The notes under the pieces were generated by a model. The model made no database searches. It worked only from the letters and a program-made list of their open reading frames with translations, and was not told the origin of the DNA. A DNA stretch of 7,759 bases from a bacterium. GTDB taxonomy: Bacteria; Eremiobacterota; Eremiobacteria; Baltobacterales; Baltobacteraceae. The stretch is from contig JAJYHP010000065.1 in assembly GCA_021784715.1 (NCBI GenBank), forward strand, positions 1 through 7,759. The letters run 5' to 3'. How positions within the stretch are numbered: the stretch's first letter is position 1; every line of letters starts with the position of its first letter. Below are positions 1 through 7,225 of the stretch, in pieces. The position numbers and the translations under genes are program-made.

Positions 1-1
1 C

Positions 2-1306
2 GCGCTTGAAGTGCGGCCGCTCGGAGACGCGGATATTACCGACCTCAACGAGGCCGCACGGCACAATAATGCCGAGCTCTTGAGCGAGCGAATCGACCCG
101 GCTACCCTCGATCTCGATCGCGTTCGAGCTTCTTTAATGATCGTGCCGAGAGGCGGATTCGCGCGCCGCCTCGTCAATCGCGCACTCGAACGCGATGTAT
201 TCGTCATCGATCCGGAACAGTCGTTCTTAGCCGATCCCGTGCAACCGCGACGTCTCGATGCGCAACTCGGCGCGGCGAACGAACGCTACGGTCGATTGAC
301 GGTCTATCTCGGATCGGCAGCCGGATCGGGAAAAACCTATGCGATGCTCGACCGCGCGCACCAATTACTCGATGACGGGGTCGATGTCGTTGCCGCATTC
401 GTCGAAACGCACGGTCGCCCGGAGACGCAGCGTATGCTCGAAGGCCTCTCGGTGCTGCCGCGAAAATACGTCACCAAAGACGGCATTCGCTACGAAGAAC
501 TCGACCGTGACGCGACGATTGCACGGCATCCGCAAGTAGCACTCGTCGACGAGCTCGCGCATACCAACGCTCCGAGTCTCTCCACGCACAAGCGTTACGA
601 AGACGTGCTCGCACTTCTGCGAGCCGGCATCGACGTGCTGACGACGCTCAACGTGCAGCACCTCGAAGGGCTCAACGATACGATCTTCCGACTGACGAAA
701 ACGCGCGTTCGCGAGACGCTTCCCGACGGCATTCTCTCGCTCGCCGACGAGGTCATCCTCATCGACGTTTCGCCGCATACGCTTCGCGAACGCATGCGCG
801 ATGGGAAAATCTATCCGCCCGAGCGGGCGGAACGGGCGCTCTCCGGTTTTTTTAGCGTCGAGAATCTTGCGGCGCTGCGCGAGATCGCACTCCGTGAAGC
901 GGCGCGAGCGCGCAGCCGCGAACGCCACCGCGTTCCCTTCGAACGGTTGCTCCTCTGCGTCGGGCCACGTCGCGAAGATGAGGCGTTGATTCGCCGGTGC
1001 AGCCAGGTCGCCGCGCGCTTGGGGGTGGAGTTTTCGGTAGCGATGATCCTCGAACCGCGCGATGCCGCCGACCCGGAGCTTATCGCAGCGCTACAGCGCG
1101 AAACGCACCGGCAGAGCGCGGGCTGGCAGCAAGAGACGACCGCCGCCGCACCGCGGCGAATTATCGAACTCGCTCGCCTCGTCCCCGAAACGGTCGTCGC
1201 CGTCGCGACCACGCTACGCAAGCCGCGCTGGCCGCAACGCAACGCGTTCGCGCGCCGCATCCTCGATGCAGGCGCGCGCGAGCTCATCGTGCTGACGCGT
1301 CGTTAA
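2..1306 (+). CDS. kdpD: Stand-alone KdpD-type K+ sensor (KdpD domain + UspA domain, no kinase); 5' end open
   Basis: Residue numbers count from the GTG at 11. A KdpD ATP-binding domain spans about residues 94-305. It has a Walker A loop GSAAGSGKT (101-109, where KdpD usually has GAAPGVGKT), the signature VETHGRPET (131-139), a Walker B-like VALVDELAHTN (176-186) and TTLNVQHLEGLND (211-223). A UspA-like Rossmann domain follows (about 309-431), starting FERLLLCVGP, and the protein then ends. The four-helix DUF4118 region, GAF domain and histidine kinase of full-length KdpD (about 900 residues in E. coli) are absent. Short kinase-less KdpD proteins are known in cyanobacteria such as Anabaena and in Deinococcus, so this is probably a genuine short form and not a truncation. 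In-frame codons run to the left edge and GTG 11 has no visible Shine-Dalgarno, so the true start is probably outside the window. Residues 1-76 are not typical KdpD; they loosely resemble the tail of another Rossmann/UspA-like domain. A likely role is cytoplasmic sensing of K+ or ATP status for kdp expression (inference). It converges on kdpC. Confidence 0.88.
   Translation, partial: ALEVRPLGDADITDLNEAARHNNAELLSERIDPATLDLDRVRASLMIVPRGGFARRLVNRALERDVFVIDPEQSFLADPVQPRRLDAQLGAANERYGRLTVYLGSAAGSGKTYAMLDRAHQLLDDGVDVVAAFVETHGRPETQRMLEGLSVLPRKYVTKDGIRYEELDRDATIARHPQVALVDELAHTNAPSLSTHKRYEDVLALLRAGIDVLTTLNVQHLEGLNDTIFRLTKTRVRETLPDGILSLADEVILIDVSPHTLRERMRDGKIYPPERAERALSGFFSVENLAALREIALREAARARSRERHRVPFERLLLCVGPRREDEALIRRCSQVAARLGVEFSVAMILEPRDAADPELIAALQRETHRQSAGWQQETTAAAPRRIIELARLVPETVVAVATTLRKPRWPQRNAFARRILDAGARELIVLTRR
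1303..1306. other. Shared TTAA: overlapping convergent stop codons of kdpD and kdpC
   Basis: The plus-strand kdpD stop TAA is 1304-1306 and the minus-strand kdpC stop TAA is 1305-1303. Together they form the palindrome TTAA. There is no space for an intergenic terminator, so each transcript probably runs into the other gene as antisense RNA. Confidence 0.9.
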
Positions 1307-1872
1307 CGAAGCCGATCGAGGGCGAGATCGAGCGCGAGCACGTTGACGCGCGGTTCGCCGAAGATGCCGAGCGTCCGCCCCTGCGTCTCCTGCGAGATGA
1401 GCGCGAGCACCCGCCGTAACGGAAGCTTACGCGCTGCGGCGATCCGCGGGGCCTGATAGCGTGCATCGGCGGGCGAGATATCCGGGTCGATTCCGCTCCC
1501 GCTCTCGGTGACCAAGTCGATCGGCGGTGCCCCGGCGCCCGGGTTCGCACGTTGTAAGCGCCCGATCGCCTTTATCTCGCGCTCGAGCAAGGCTTGCGAA
1601 TCGGGCCCGAGATTCGATCCGCCCGTCGCCGTCGGGTCGTAGCCGACTTTCCCCGCTGCCGACGGTCGTCCGTGGAAGTAACGCGGCCCGCGCCATAATT
1701 CTCCGACGATCGCCGAGCCGACGACACGTCCATCGGCGCGCACGTACGAACCGCCGCTCTGCCATGGGAACGCCACGCGACCGATACCCCATATCGCGAC
1801 GGGGTAGCAAAAACCGAAGATGATGACCGAGATGGCCGTCATGCGAAGGGCCGTCCAGAGGTGCTTCGTCAT
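1303..1872 (-). CDS. kdpC: KdpC, K+-transporting ATPase subunit C
   Basis: This 189-residue protein matches the usual KdpC length. One N-terminal membrane helix (about residues 12-34) is followed by a periplasmic domain. Conserved KdpC motifs appear in order: GSAIVGELW (52-60), YFHGRPSAAG (65-74), TGGSNLGP (83-90), DLVTESGSGIDPDISPADA (119-137), YQAPRIAAAR (139-148), and GRTLGIFGEPRVNVLALDLALD near the end, written here as GRTLGIFGEP (165-174) then RVNVLALDLALD (175-186). KdpC binds the KdpA/KdpB complex and is proposed to raise K+ affinity or assist nucleotide binding. Start ATG 1872 lies 5 nt after the kdpB stop. A purine-rich GGGGTAAGG containing the kdpB stop serves as ribosome site, so translation is probably coupled to kdpB. 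It is the last gene of the operon, and its TAA overlaps the kdpD stop by four bases. No frameshift or missing motif is seen. Confidence 0.97.
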   Translation of the reverse strand: MTKHLWTALRMTAISVIIFGFCYPVAIWGIGRVAFPWQSGGSYVRADGRVVGSAIVGELWRGPRYFHGRPSAAGKVGYDPTATGGSNLGPDSQALLEREIKAIGRLQRANPGAGAPPIDLVTESGSGIDPDISPADARYQAPRIAAARKLPLRRVLALISQETQGRTLGIFGEPRVNVLALDLALDRLR

Positions 1873-1877
1873 ATGCC

Positions 1878-3938
1878 TTACCCCGTTAAATGAAGCGCTT
1901 GCAAGAGCAGATCGATTGCTTTAATGCCCACGAACGGGACGATGATTCCGCCGAGGCCGTAGATGAGGACGTTCGTACGCAAAGCGATGGCGGCGCCGCG
2001 CGGCTGGTAGCGCACACCGCGTAACGCCAGCGGAATGAGCGCGATGATGATGAGCGCATTGAAGATCACCGCCGACAGAATCGCGCTCTGCGGGGTTGCG
2101 AGGTGCATGACGTTGAGCGCCCCCATCGCCGGGTAGGATGCAATAAAAAGGGCCGGCAGGATCGCAAAATACTTCGCGACATCGTTGGCTATCGAAAAAG
2201 TGGTAAGCGCTCCGCGCGTCATCAGCAGTTGTTTGCCGATCTCGACAACCTCGATCAATTTTGTCGGGTCGGAATCGAGATCGATCATGTTTGCGGCCTC
2301 TTTCGCGGCCTGGGTGCCGGAGTTCATCGCTACGCCGACATCGGCTTGTGCGAGTGCAGGTGCGTCGTTGGTGCCGTCGCCGGTCATAGCGACGAGCCGC
2401 CCGGCCGATTGTTCGCGCTTGATTAAATTCATTTTCGCCTCGGGTGTCGCCTCGGCGAGAAAATCATCGACGCCGGCCTCTTTGGCGATTGCAGCGGCGG
2501 TCAACGGATTGTCGCCGGTAATCATTACCGTGCGGATGCCCATGGCGCGCAGACGAGCGAAGCGTTCGCTCATCATCGGTTTGAGGATATCTTTGAGCGC
2601 GATCAGGGCCACGATTTCGCCGTCGACGGCGAGCAACAGCGGCGTCTCGCCGCGGCGCGCGATGCGCTCGACATCGGCGGCAAGCGGGTTGTTGCCGCAA
2701 CCGAATTCTTTGCACCACGTTACGACGGAATCCGGCGCGCCCTTGCGGATCTTGCGACCGTCGGGAAGATCGATGCCGCTCATCCGCGTGTACGCGCTAA
2801 ACGGCACGAACGTCGATCCTTGCGGCGCGCTCTCGGCGGCGTCGCCGAGCAGACTGCGAGCGAGGGTAATCAACGAGCGCCCTTCCGGCGTTTCGTCGGA
2901 GAGCGACGACAGCAACGCCGCTCGCCGGGCCGCCTCGGCGTCGCAGCCCGGCGCAACGAGAATCTCGGAGGCTTGACGATTTCCCAGCGTAATCGTTCCC
3001 GTTTTATCGAGCAAGAGCGTATCGACATCGCCCGATGCTTCGACGGCGCGGCCGCTGGTAGCCAGGACGTTGCGTTGCATGACGCGATCCATCCCCGCGA
3101 TCCCGATAGCGCTCAGGAGGCCGCCGATCGTCGTCGGGATCAAACACACGAGAAGGGCGACGAGCACGACGACGCTTGCATGCGTGCCTGCAAATGACAG
3201 AAACGGCGCGAGCGTTGCAACGACGAGAACGAATACGATCGTTAACGCCGAGAGCAGGATCGAGAGTGCGATTTCGTTCGGCGTTTTTTGTCGCTGCGCC
3301 CCTTCAACCAACGCGATCATCCGGTCGAGGAAACTCTCGCCGGGGTTCGTTGCGATGCGCACGACGATCGAGTCGGAGAGGACGCGCGTGCCTCCGGTAA
3401 CCGCGCTGCGGTCGCCCCCGGCTTCGCGCACGACCGGCGCGGATTCTCCGGTGATCGCCGATTCGTCGATCGTCGCCGCGCCTTCGATAATCTCGCCGTC
3501 GCCGGGCACGATCTCGCCCGCATCGACGATGACGATATCGCCCCGGCGCAACCGGCTCGCGGATATCGATTCGCTTTCGCCATCGGCGGTGCGACGGCGC
3601 GCGATCGTATCGCTCTTGGTGCGCCGTAAGTGCTCGGCTTGCGCTTTGCCGCGCCCTTCGGCGACCGCCTCGGCGAAATTCGCGAACAGCACGGTGAACC
3701 AGAGCCAGGCGGCGATCGCGAAATCAAAACCGACTGCGCCGCCGCGCGTGAAGAGATCGCGGATCCAAAACGCACTGGTTAGGAGCGCGCCGACCGCAAC
3801 GACGAACATCACCGGATTCCGTAGTTGAACGCGCGGATCGAGCTTTGCAAGAGCGTCAACCAAGGCGCGCCGAACGATCGCGCGCTCGAAGAGCGGGCGC
3901 GCGTTCGCGTGCGGGGCGTGCGGATGGCGGTGCGGCAT
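1878..3938 (-). CDS. kdpB: KdpB, P-type ATPase catalytic subunit of the K+ pump
   Basis: At 686 residues this is close to E. coli KdpB (682). The actuator-domain motif TGES is at 163-166; its Ser aligns with the regulatory Ser162 phosphorylated in E. coli KdpB. The membrane motif LIPTTIGG is at 266-273, the phosphorylation motif DKTGT at 311-315 (phosphoaspartate D311), and a nucleotide-binding KGAP at 399-402. Hinge motifs are MITGDNP (472-478) and [18 protein letters not shown] (518-535). [13 protein letters not shown] (581-593) carries the Asp and Lys of the membrane segment implicated in KdpA-KdpB coupling. ATP hydrolysis here drives K+ import through KdpA. ATG 3938 shares one base with the kdpA stop (TAATG), indicating translational coupling. 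The extreme N-terminus has four His in ten residues ([10 protein letters not shown]), an oddity of unknown meaning. All catalytic residues are intact. Confidence 0.98.
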   Translation of the reverse strand: MPHRHPHAPHANARPLFERAIVRRALVDALAKLDPRVQLRNPVMFVVAVGALLTSAFWIRDLFTRGGAVGFDFAIAAWLWFTVLFANFAEAVAEGRGKAQAEHLRRTKSDTIARRRTADGESESISASRLRRGDIVIVDAGEIVPGDGEIIEGAATIDESAITGESAPVVREAGGDRSAVTGGTRVLSDSIVVRIATNPGESFLDRMIALVEGAQRQKTPNEIALSILLSALTIVFVLVVATLAPFLSFAGTHASVVVLVALLVCLIPTTIGGLLSAIGIAGMDRVMQRNVLATSGRAVEASGDVDTLLLDKTGTITLGNRQASEILVAPGCDAEAARRAALLSSLSDETPEGRSLITLARSLLGDAAESAPQGSTFVPFSAYTRMSGIDLPDGRKIRKGAPDSVVTWCKEFGCGNNPLAADVERIARRGETPLLLAVDGEIVALIALKDILKPMMSERFARLRAMGIRTVMITGDNPLTAAAIAKEAGVDDFLAEATPEAKMNLIKREQSAGRLVAMTGDGTNDAPALAQADVGVAMNSGTQAAKEAANMIDLDSDPTKLIEVVEIGKQLLMTRGALTTFSIANDVAKYFAILPALFIASYPAMGALNVMHLATPQSAILSAVIFNALIIIALIPLALRGVRYQPRGAAIALRTNVLIYGLGGIIVPFVGIKAIDLLLQALHLTG

Positions 3939-5638
3939 TAAAACGTTCTCCCGGAATGGAGCAAATAATGATCGGCGATCGGCCCGAGCGCATCGACGGG
4001 CAAAAACGTGAGCGCCCCGACGATGAGAATCGTGCCGATCAACAACAGGACGAACGTCGTCGAACTCGTCGAGAACGTTCCTCCGCCTGCAGCCGCCGCT
4101 TTTTTCTCGGCGAGCGAGCCCGCCAGCGCGAGGAGCGGGATCGCCATAAAGAAGCGTCCGAAGAACATCGCGACGCCCGTCGCGATGTTATAGAAACGGT
4201 TATCGCCGAGCCCTGCAAATGCGCTGCCGTTATTGGCATTCGACGACGTGAAGGCATAGAGAATCTCCGAGAACCCGTGTGGGCCGCTATTGCCGAGCGT
4301 CGCCGTTCCCGCGGGAATCAAGACCGCGATCGCCGTCGGCAAAAGCACCATCAGCGGCGTCACCAGAAAGGCTAAGAGCGCGAGCTGGACTTCGCGCCGT
4401 TCGATTTTTTTGCCGAGCAACTCCGGCGTGCGGCCGACCATGAGCCCGGCGATGAATACCGTGAGCACCACGAATTCGAGCATGCCGTAGAGCCCGCTCC
4501 CGACGCCGCCGAAGACCACTTCGCCGAGTTGCAGGTTCACCATCGCGACCAAACCACCGAGCGGCATGAACGAATCGAGCATCGCATTCACGGCACCGCA
4601 AGACGTCGCCGTGGAGGATTCGTCGAAGAGCGCGGAGCCGGCGATGCCGAAGCGGCTCTCCTTCCCCTCCATATTGCCGCCGCCGACGCCGAGATGATGC
4701 ATGAGTGGATTCCCTGCAGCCTCCGCATGGTACATGACGGCGAACCCGACGATAAAAAGCACCGACATCGCGGCAAAGAGCGCCCACCCTTGCCCGACGT
4801 CACCCGCCATCTTTCCGTACGTATAGGTCAGGCCTGCTCCGATGAGAAGAATCGAAAGAATTTCGAGCACGTTGGTAAGCGGGGTCGGGTTCTCGTTCGG
4901 CGATGCACTATTTGCGTTGACGAATCCGCCCCCGTTCGTACCCACGTTCTTAATCGCTTCCTGCGATGCCATCGGACCGCCCGTGATGCGCTGTTTCGTG
5001 CCGCTGATGGTCGTTATCGTGCGATAGGGAGTGAAGTTCTGCGGGACGCCCTGCCAGATATAGACGACCGCGAGCAACGTCGAGATCGGTAGGAGAATAT
5101 ACAGGCACGCGCGCGTGAGATCGACCCAAAAGTTCCCTATCGTCGAAACGCCTTTTGCGGTAATTCCCCGCACGATTGCAATGGCGATGGCGATACCGAC
5201 ACCGGCCGAAACGAAATTATGCCATGCAAGCCCGGCCATTTGTGAGAGATAGCTCAGCGTGCTCTCCCCGGAATAGAACTGCCAGTTGGTGTTGGTGAGG
5301 AAACTGACCGCGGTATTCCAGGCGAGGCCCGGCGATAGGTTTGGAAAGTGCTGTGGATTCAGCGGCAGCCACCCCTGAACCAGCAACAAAACGAAGAGAT
5401 AGAAAAAAGAAACGAGCGAGAAAGCGAGCATGGCGAAGGTGTAACGCTGCCACGACATGTCGTCGTCGGCGCGCACGCCGCCGAGGCGATAGATCGCCCC
5501 CTCGACCGGGGCAAGCAACGGCGAGAGCAAGGTGCGTTTGCCCGTAAAAACCGCAAACATATACGAGCCGAGCGGCTTCGTGAGCGCGAGAAGCATCGCG
5601 AAAACAAATGCGGCCTGCAGCCAACCGGTTAACGTCAT
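3938..5638 (-). CDS. kdpA: KdpA, K+-binding and translocating subunit
   Basis: This 566-residue, strongly hydrophobic protein (E. coli KdpA is 557) belongs to the potassium-transporter superfamily with four pore repeats. The selectivity-filter segments are visible: TNTNWQ (115-120), GTNGGGF (233-239), TSCGA (345-349) and [11 protein letters not shown] (464-474). Other family signatures are [12 protein letters not shown] (123-134), [12 protein letters not shown] (135-146) and the long [14 protein letters not shown] region (314-327). KdpA selects K+ from the periplasm and passes it through the intersubunit tunnel to KdpB. ATG 5638 is preceded by TAGGAG (5650-5645) with a 6-nt spacer. That ribosome site contains the kdpF stop codon, so the start is well placed and probably coupled. 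The stop overlaps the kdpB start by one base. Near residues 515-525 a Lys/Ala/Gly/Ser-rich linker ([10 protein letters not shown]) separates the last two helices. Confidence 0.98.
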   Translation of the reverse strand: MTLTGWLQAAFVFAMLLALTKPLGSYMFAVFTGKRTLLSPLLAPVEGAIYRLGGVRADDDMSWQRYTFAMLAFSLVSFFYLFVLLLVQGWLPLNPQHFPNLSPGLAWNTAVSFLTNTNWQFYSGESTLSYLSQMAGLAWHNFVSAGVGIAIAIAIVRGITAKGVSTIGNFWVDLTRACLYILLPISTLLAVVYIWQGVPQNFTPYRTITTISGTKQRITGGPMASQEAIKNVGTNGGGFVNANSASPNENPTPLTNVLEILSILLIGAGLTYTYGKMAGDVGQGWALFAAMSVLFIVGFAVMYHAEAAGNPLMHHLGVGGGNMEGKESRFGIAGSALFDESSTATSCGAVNAMLDSFMPLGGLVAMVNLQLGEVVFGGVGSGLYGMLEFVVLTVFIAGLMVGRTPELLGKKIERREVQLALLAFLVTPLMVLLPTAIAVLIPAGTATLGNSGPHGFSEILYAFTSSNANNGSAFAGLGDNRFYNIATGVAMFFGRFFMAIPLLALAGSLAEKKAAAAGGGTFSTSSTTFVLLLIGTILIVGALTFLPVDALGPIADHYLLHSGRTF

Positions 5639-5647
5639 CGCCGACTC

Positions 5648-5743
5648 CTAAAAGCGCTCGGGGCGCAGCATCGCGTACGTAAGATAGGCGAGAACGGCGA
5701 CCGTGAGCAGGACGCATACCGCGATATCGATCGTCGAACCCAC
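5648..5743 (-). CDS. kdpF: KdpF, small membrane subunit of the Kdp complex
   Basis: This 31-codon gene begins at GTG 5743 and ends at TAG 5650-5648. The product begins GSTIDIAVCVLLTVAVLAY after the initiator, forms one hydrophobic helix (about residues 5-25), and ends AMLRPERF, the typical C-terminus of KdpF. E. coli KdpF is a 29-residue peptide that sits in the membrane with KdpA and stabilises the KdpFABC complex. A strong Shine-Dalgarno GGGAGG (5754-5749) lies 5 nt before the GTG. That GTG overlaps the stop of the upstream microprotein by one base (TAGTG). The kdpA ribosome site overlaps this gene's own stop codon, and kdpA starts 9 nt later. Position, length and C-terminal motif agree, so identification is firm despite the short length. 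Confidence 0.93.
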   Translation of the reverse strand: MGSTIDIAVCVLLTVAVLAYLTYAMLRPERF

Positions 5744-5832
5744 TACAACCTCCCGGTCGCGCGGATGTAGAGCTCGGCGAGGCCGAAGCACGCGACGGAA
5801 AGCGCGACGAGCGCGAGCAGATACAGGATCAC
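5743..5832 (-). CDS. 29-residue single-helix membrane microprotein upstream of kdpF
   Basis: A short ORF starts at GTG 5832 and stops at TAG 5745-5743. The product is one hydrophobic helix (about residues 2-21, starting VILYLLALVALSVACFGLAE) with a basic tail LYIRATGRL, a single Cys at 15 and Glu at 20. I recognise no named family. Three signs support translation. A GGAG lies 7 nt before the GTG (within CGGAGTCGAACC). The GTG overlaps the porin stop as GTGA. The stop overlaps the kdpF GTG as TAGTG, so the ORF exactly fills the gap between two genes. Its size and topology resemble KdpF, so it could be an extra small subunit or assembly factor of the Kdp complex. It could instead serve only as a coupling leader for kdpF. 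The function is inference; that it is a real translated ORF is fairly well supported. Confidence 0.72.
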   Translation of the reverse strand: MILYLLALVALSVACFGLAELYIRATGRL

Positions 5833-6962
5833 GGTTCGACTCCGATTTCTACGCCGATGCGCGTTTGGGTGTGCCCGTTGCCGGCGCTGCCGAAGCCGAG
5901 CCCCGGGGCGTTCGCAGCGAGGCTCGCACGGGCGAGCTCGGCGCGCAAGAAAAGCGTGCCGATGCGATAGGTCGGCGTGAGGGTGAAGGTTTGGATCGCA
6001 CTGCCCGGGCCGTAGCCGAGCAGATCCGCGTTCGCTCCGGAATCGCCGGCGGCGCTTGCATCGCGCGCGTTCTCGTAGCGAAAACCGAGCGAGAATCTCG
6101 GCGACGCCGCATAGCTTCCCAGCACGACGGCGGCGACGGCGCGCTCGTCGCGAGCGTAGCCGAGCAACGGTGATGAAGGCGAATTCACGAACAGCAGATA
6201 GGGCTGCAGATTCCACTTTCGCAGTTGGGTTGCATACATGAGATCGTATTCGGTTTTATTGGCGATGCTCGTCGTCTCGTTCGGCGCGCTCGACGCGGGA
6301 GGAACGAAGGTCGCAAACGAGAGCGAATCGGTCGCAGAAAAAGCATAGCCGAACAGCGCTGCGAGCGTTCCGTAATGCCCCGAATAATAACCGTCGTCGT
6401 CCTCGAGTGCGAGACTCCAGCGGCCGTTACTATAATTCGCGCGAACCCCGCGCGAGATCGTCGGCTCGAGCGCCCAGCCGATACCGCGTTCGATATTGAA
6501 ATTTTGATAGGTAAACACCGATTCTTGGCCGAGGAGCGTCGCGAGCTTCCCGACGGAGAACGAAAGATGCGCGTTCGGGGCGTACGAAATATCGAGCAGC
6601 GGTAGCGCGCCGAAGAGTGCGGTATTGCTGCGGGCTTGTAACGTCGGGTCGAGCGCGCTTCCGAGGGTAGGGAAGGCGTACGCGCCCAACGTCGCAGCGA
6701 GCGAAAGTTTTTTGCTCGCGGCGCTTACCGTCACGAGCAAGTTCGTGATATCGGCCCGGTTCGCCAAATCGACGCCGTTGTTCGTGTCGAGCGCTCCGGT
6801 AGGGTTGACGCCGTCGGTATGAAACGCGGCGATACTATAGACGCCGCCGACGGAGACCGCCGGGGAGGGGCTCGGTGCTGGATCCGCCGCCGCGACACCA
6901 CGTGCTGGAGGCGCGAGACAAAGCGCACCAACGAACAGTATGCCGGTAATGAGGTGGCGCAT
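5829..6962 (-). CDS. Outer-membrane beta-barrel protein (BBP2/OmpL-like porin) in the kdp operon
   Basis: The product has 377 residues from ATG 6962. A signal peptide is clear: MRH, a hydrophobic core (about 4-17), then a likely cleavage after ARGVAAA (20-26). A Pro/Ser-rich linker DPAPSPSPAV follows. The mature chain alternates polar and hydrophobic residues with many aromatic/Gly turns. The segment around 135-190 (SVGKLATLLGQESV, QNFNIERGIGWALEP, SRGVRANYSNGRWSLALEDD) resembles the 'putative beta-barrel porin-2' family. The last residue is Pro, not the usual aromatic Omp terminus. An alternative start is GTG 6992, which has a stronger Shine-Dalgarno (GGAGG, 7005-7001, spacer 8 nt); ATG 6962 has AGGA with a 9-nt spacer and gives the cleaner signal peptide. 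The gene ends in a GTGA overlap with the microprotein before kdpF. The likely role is diffusion of K+ or other small solutes across the outer membrane (inference from family and place). Confidence 0.85.
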   Translation of the reverse strand: MRHLITGILFVGALCLAPPARGVAAADPAPSPSPAVSVGGVYSIAAFHTDGVNPTGALDTNNGVDLANRADITNLLVTVSAASKKLSLAATLGAYAFPTLGSALDPTLQARSNTALFGALPLLDISYAPNAHLSFSVGKLATLLGQESVFTYQNFNIERGIGWALEPTISRGVRANYSNGRWSLALEDDDGYYSGHYGTLAALFGYAFSATDSLSFATFVPPASSAPNETTSIANKTEYDLMYATQLRKWNLQPYLLFVNSPSSPLLGYARDERAVAAVVLGSYAASPRFSLGFRYENARDASAAGDSGANADLLGYGPGSAIQTFTLTPTYRIGTLFLRAELARASLAANAPGLGFGSAGNGHTQTRIGVEIGVEP

Positions 6963-7024
6963 CGCCGTCGATCCTAGCGCAAGCGGCCGCACGGCGCCAT
7001 CCTCCAAGCGGCCTATCCGCTCGG
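6963..7024 (-). other. 62-nt spacer between XRE gene and porin
   Basis: This is the only sizeable gap in the minus-strand gene row. It holds the hairpin, the GGAGG site and the alternative GTG 6992 start of the porin. I could not find a convincing -35/-10 pair in it, so a separate promoter for porin-kdp is not demonstrated. Such a promoter could lie inside the regulator gene, or transcription could read through from above 7611. Confidence 0.5.
7001..7024 (-). promoter_or_regulatory. Hairpin overlapping the porin Shine-Dalgarno
   Basis: Immediately after the XRE stop, CCGAGCGG (7024-7017), a five-base loop ATAGG and CCGCTTGG (7011-7004) form an 8-bp stem in RNA with one G-U pair. The 3' arm includes the first two bases of GGAGG (7005-7001), the Shine-Dalgarno for the alternative porin start GTG 6992. 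No U-tract follows, so it does not look like a terminator. It may shield the ribosome site or protect mRNA ends; both are inference. Confidence 0.45.
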
Positions 7025-7225
7025 TTATTCGAACGAATCGGGATCGAAGACGCCTTCGACCGGCCGATCGAAGAGTTTTGCGAGTTTGAACGCCAGCGTC
7101 AGCGAGGGCGCATACTTTCCGGCTTCGAGCGCCACGATGGTTTGACGCGAGACACCGATGCGATCGGCGAGATCGGCTTGCGTGAGTTCGCGCTCCGCCC
7201 GCAACACGCGTAGATGATTCTTCAC
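7025..7225 (-). CDS. Small Cro/C1-type (XRE) HTH transcriptional regulator
   Basis: This 66-residue protein is essentially one helix-turn-helix domain: NHLRVLRAERELTQADLADR (3-22), then IGVSRQTIVALEAGKYAPSL (23-42), the classic XRE pattern, ending in a short FDRPVEGVFDPDSFE tail. GTG 7225 overlaps the stop of the upstream membrane gene as GTGA. An in-frame extension upstream to codons inside that gene is possible but gives a non-homologous leader, so I chose the GTG just before KNHLR. Regulators of this compact type are commonly encoded with a small four-helix membrane protein, as here. It is followed after 62 nt by the porin-kdp genes, so it could control its own pair, the kdp cluster, or both. 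No KdpE is present in the window. The DNA target is unknown; an imperfect inverted repeat upstream of the pair is one candidate. Confidence 0.92.
   Translation of the reverse strand: MKNHLRVLRAERELTQADLADRIGVSRQTIVALEAGKYAPSLTLAFKLAKLFDRPVEGVFDPDSFE

Noticed and set aside
365..928. 187-codon minus-strand ORF opposite kdpD
   Set aside because: It is antisense to the well-conserved KdpD core, has biased Arg/Phe composition and no ribosome site or domain. It is a high-GC shadow.
2185..2976. 263-codon plus-strand ORF opposite kdpB
   Set aside because: It is low-complexity Ser/Ala/Arg-rich and complementary to conserved KdpB motifs. It is a shadow; the same holds for 3070-3828, 3845-4375 and 4529-5092.
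5833..6216. Arg-rich upstream extension of the 29-codon microprotein frame
   Set aside because: It overlaps the porin in another frame and is Arg-rich shadow sequence. Only the part after GTG 5832 is membrane-like and has a ribosome site.
6974..7000. 8-codon ORF (ATG directly after GGAGG) before the porin
   Set aside because: The Shine-Dalgarno touches the ATG, so spacing is zero; the site fits GTG 6992 with an 8-nt spacer.
7004..7024. Rho-independent terminator after the XRE gene
   Set aside because: The stem is short and followed by GGAGGATGG with no U-run.
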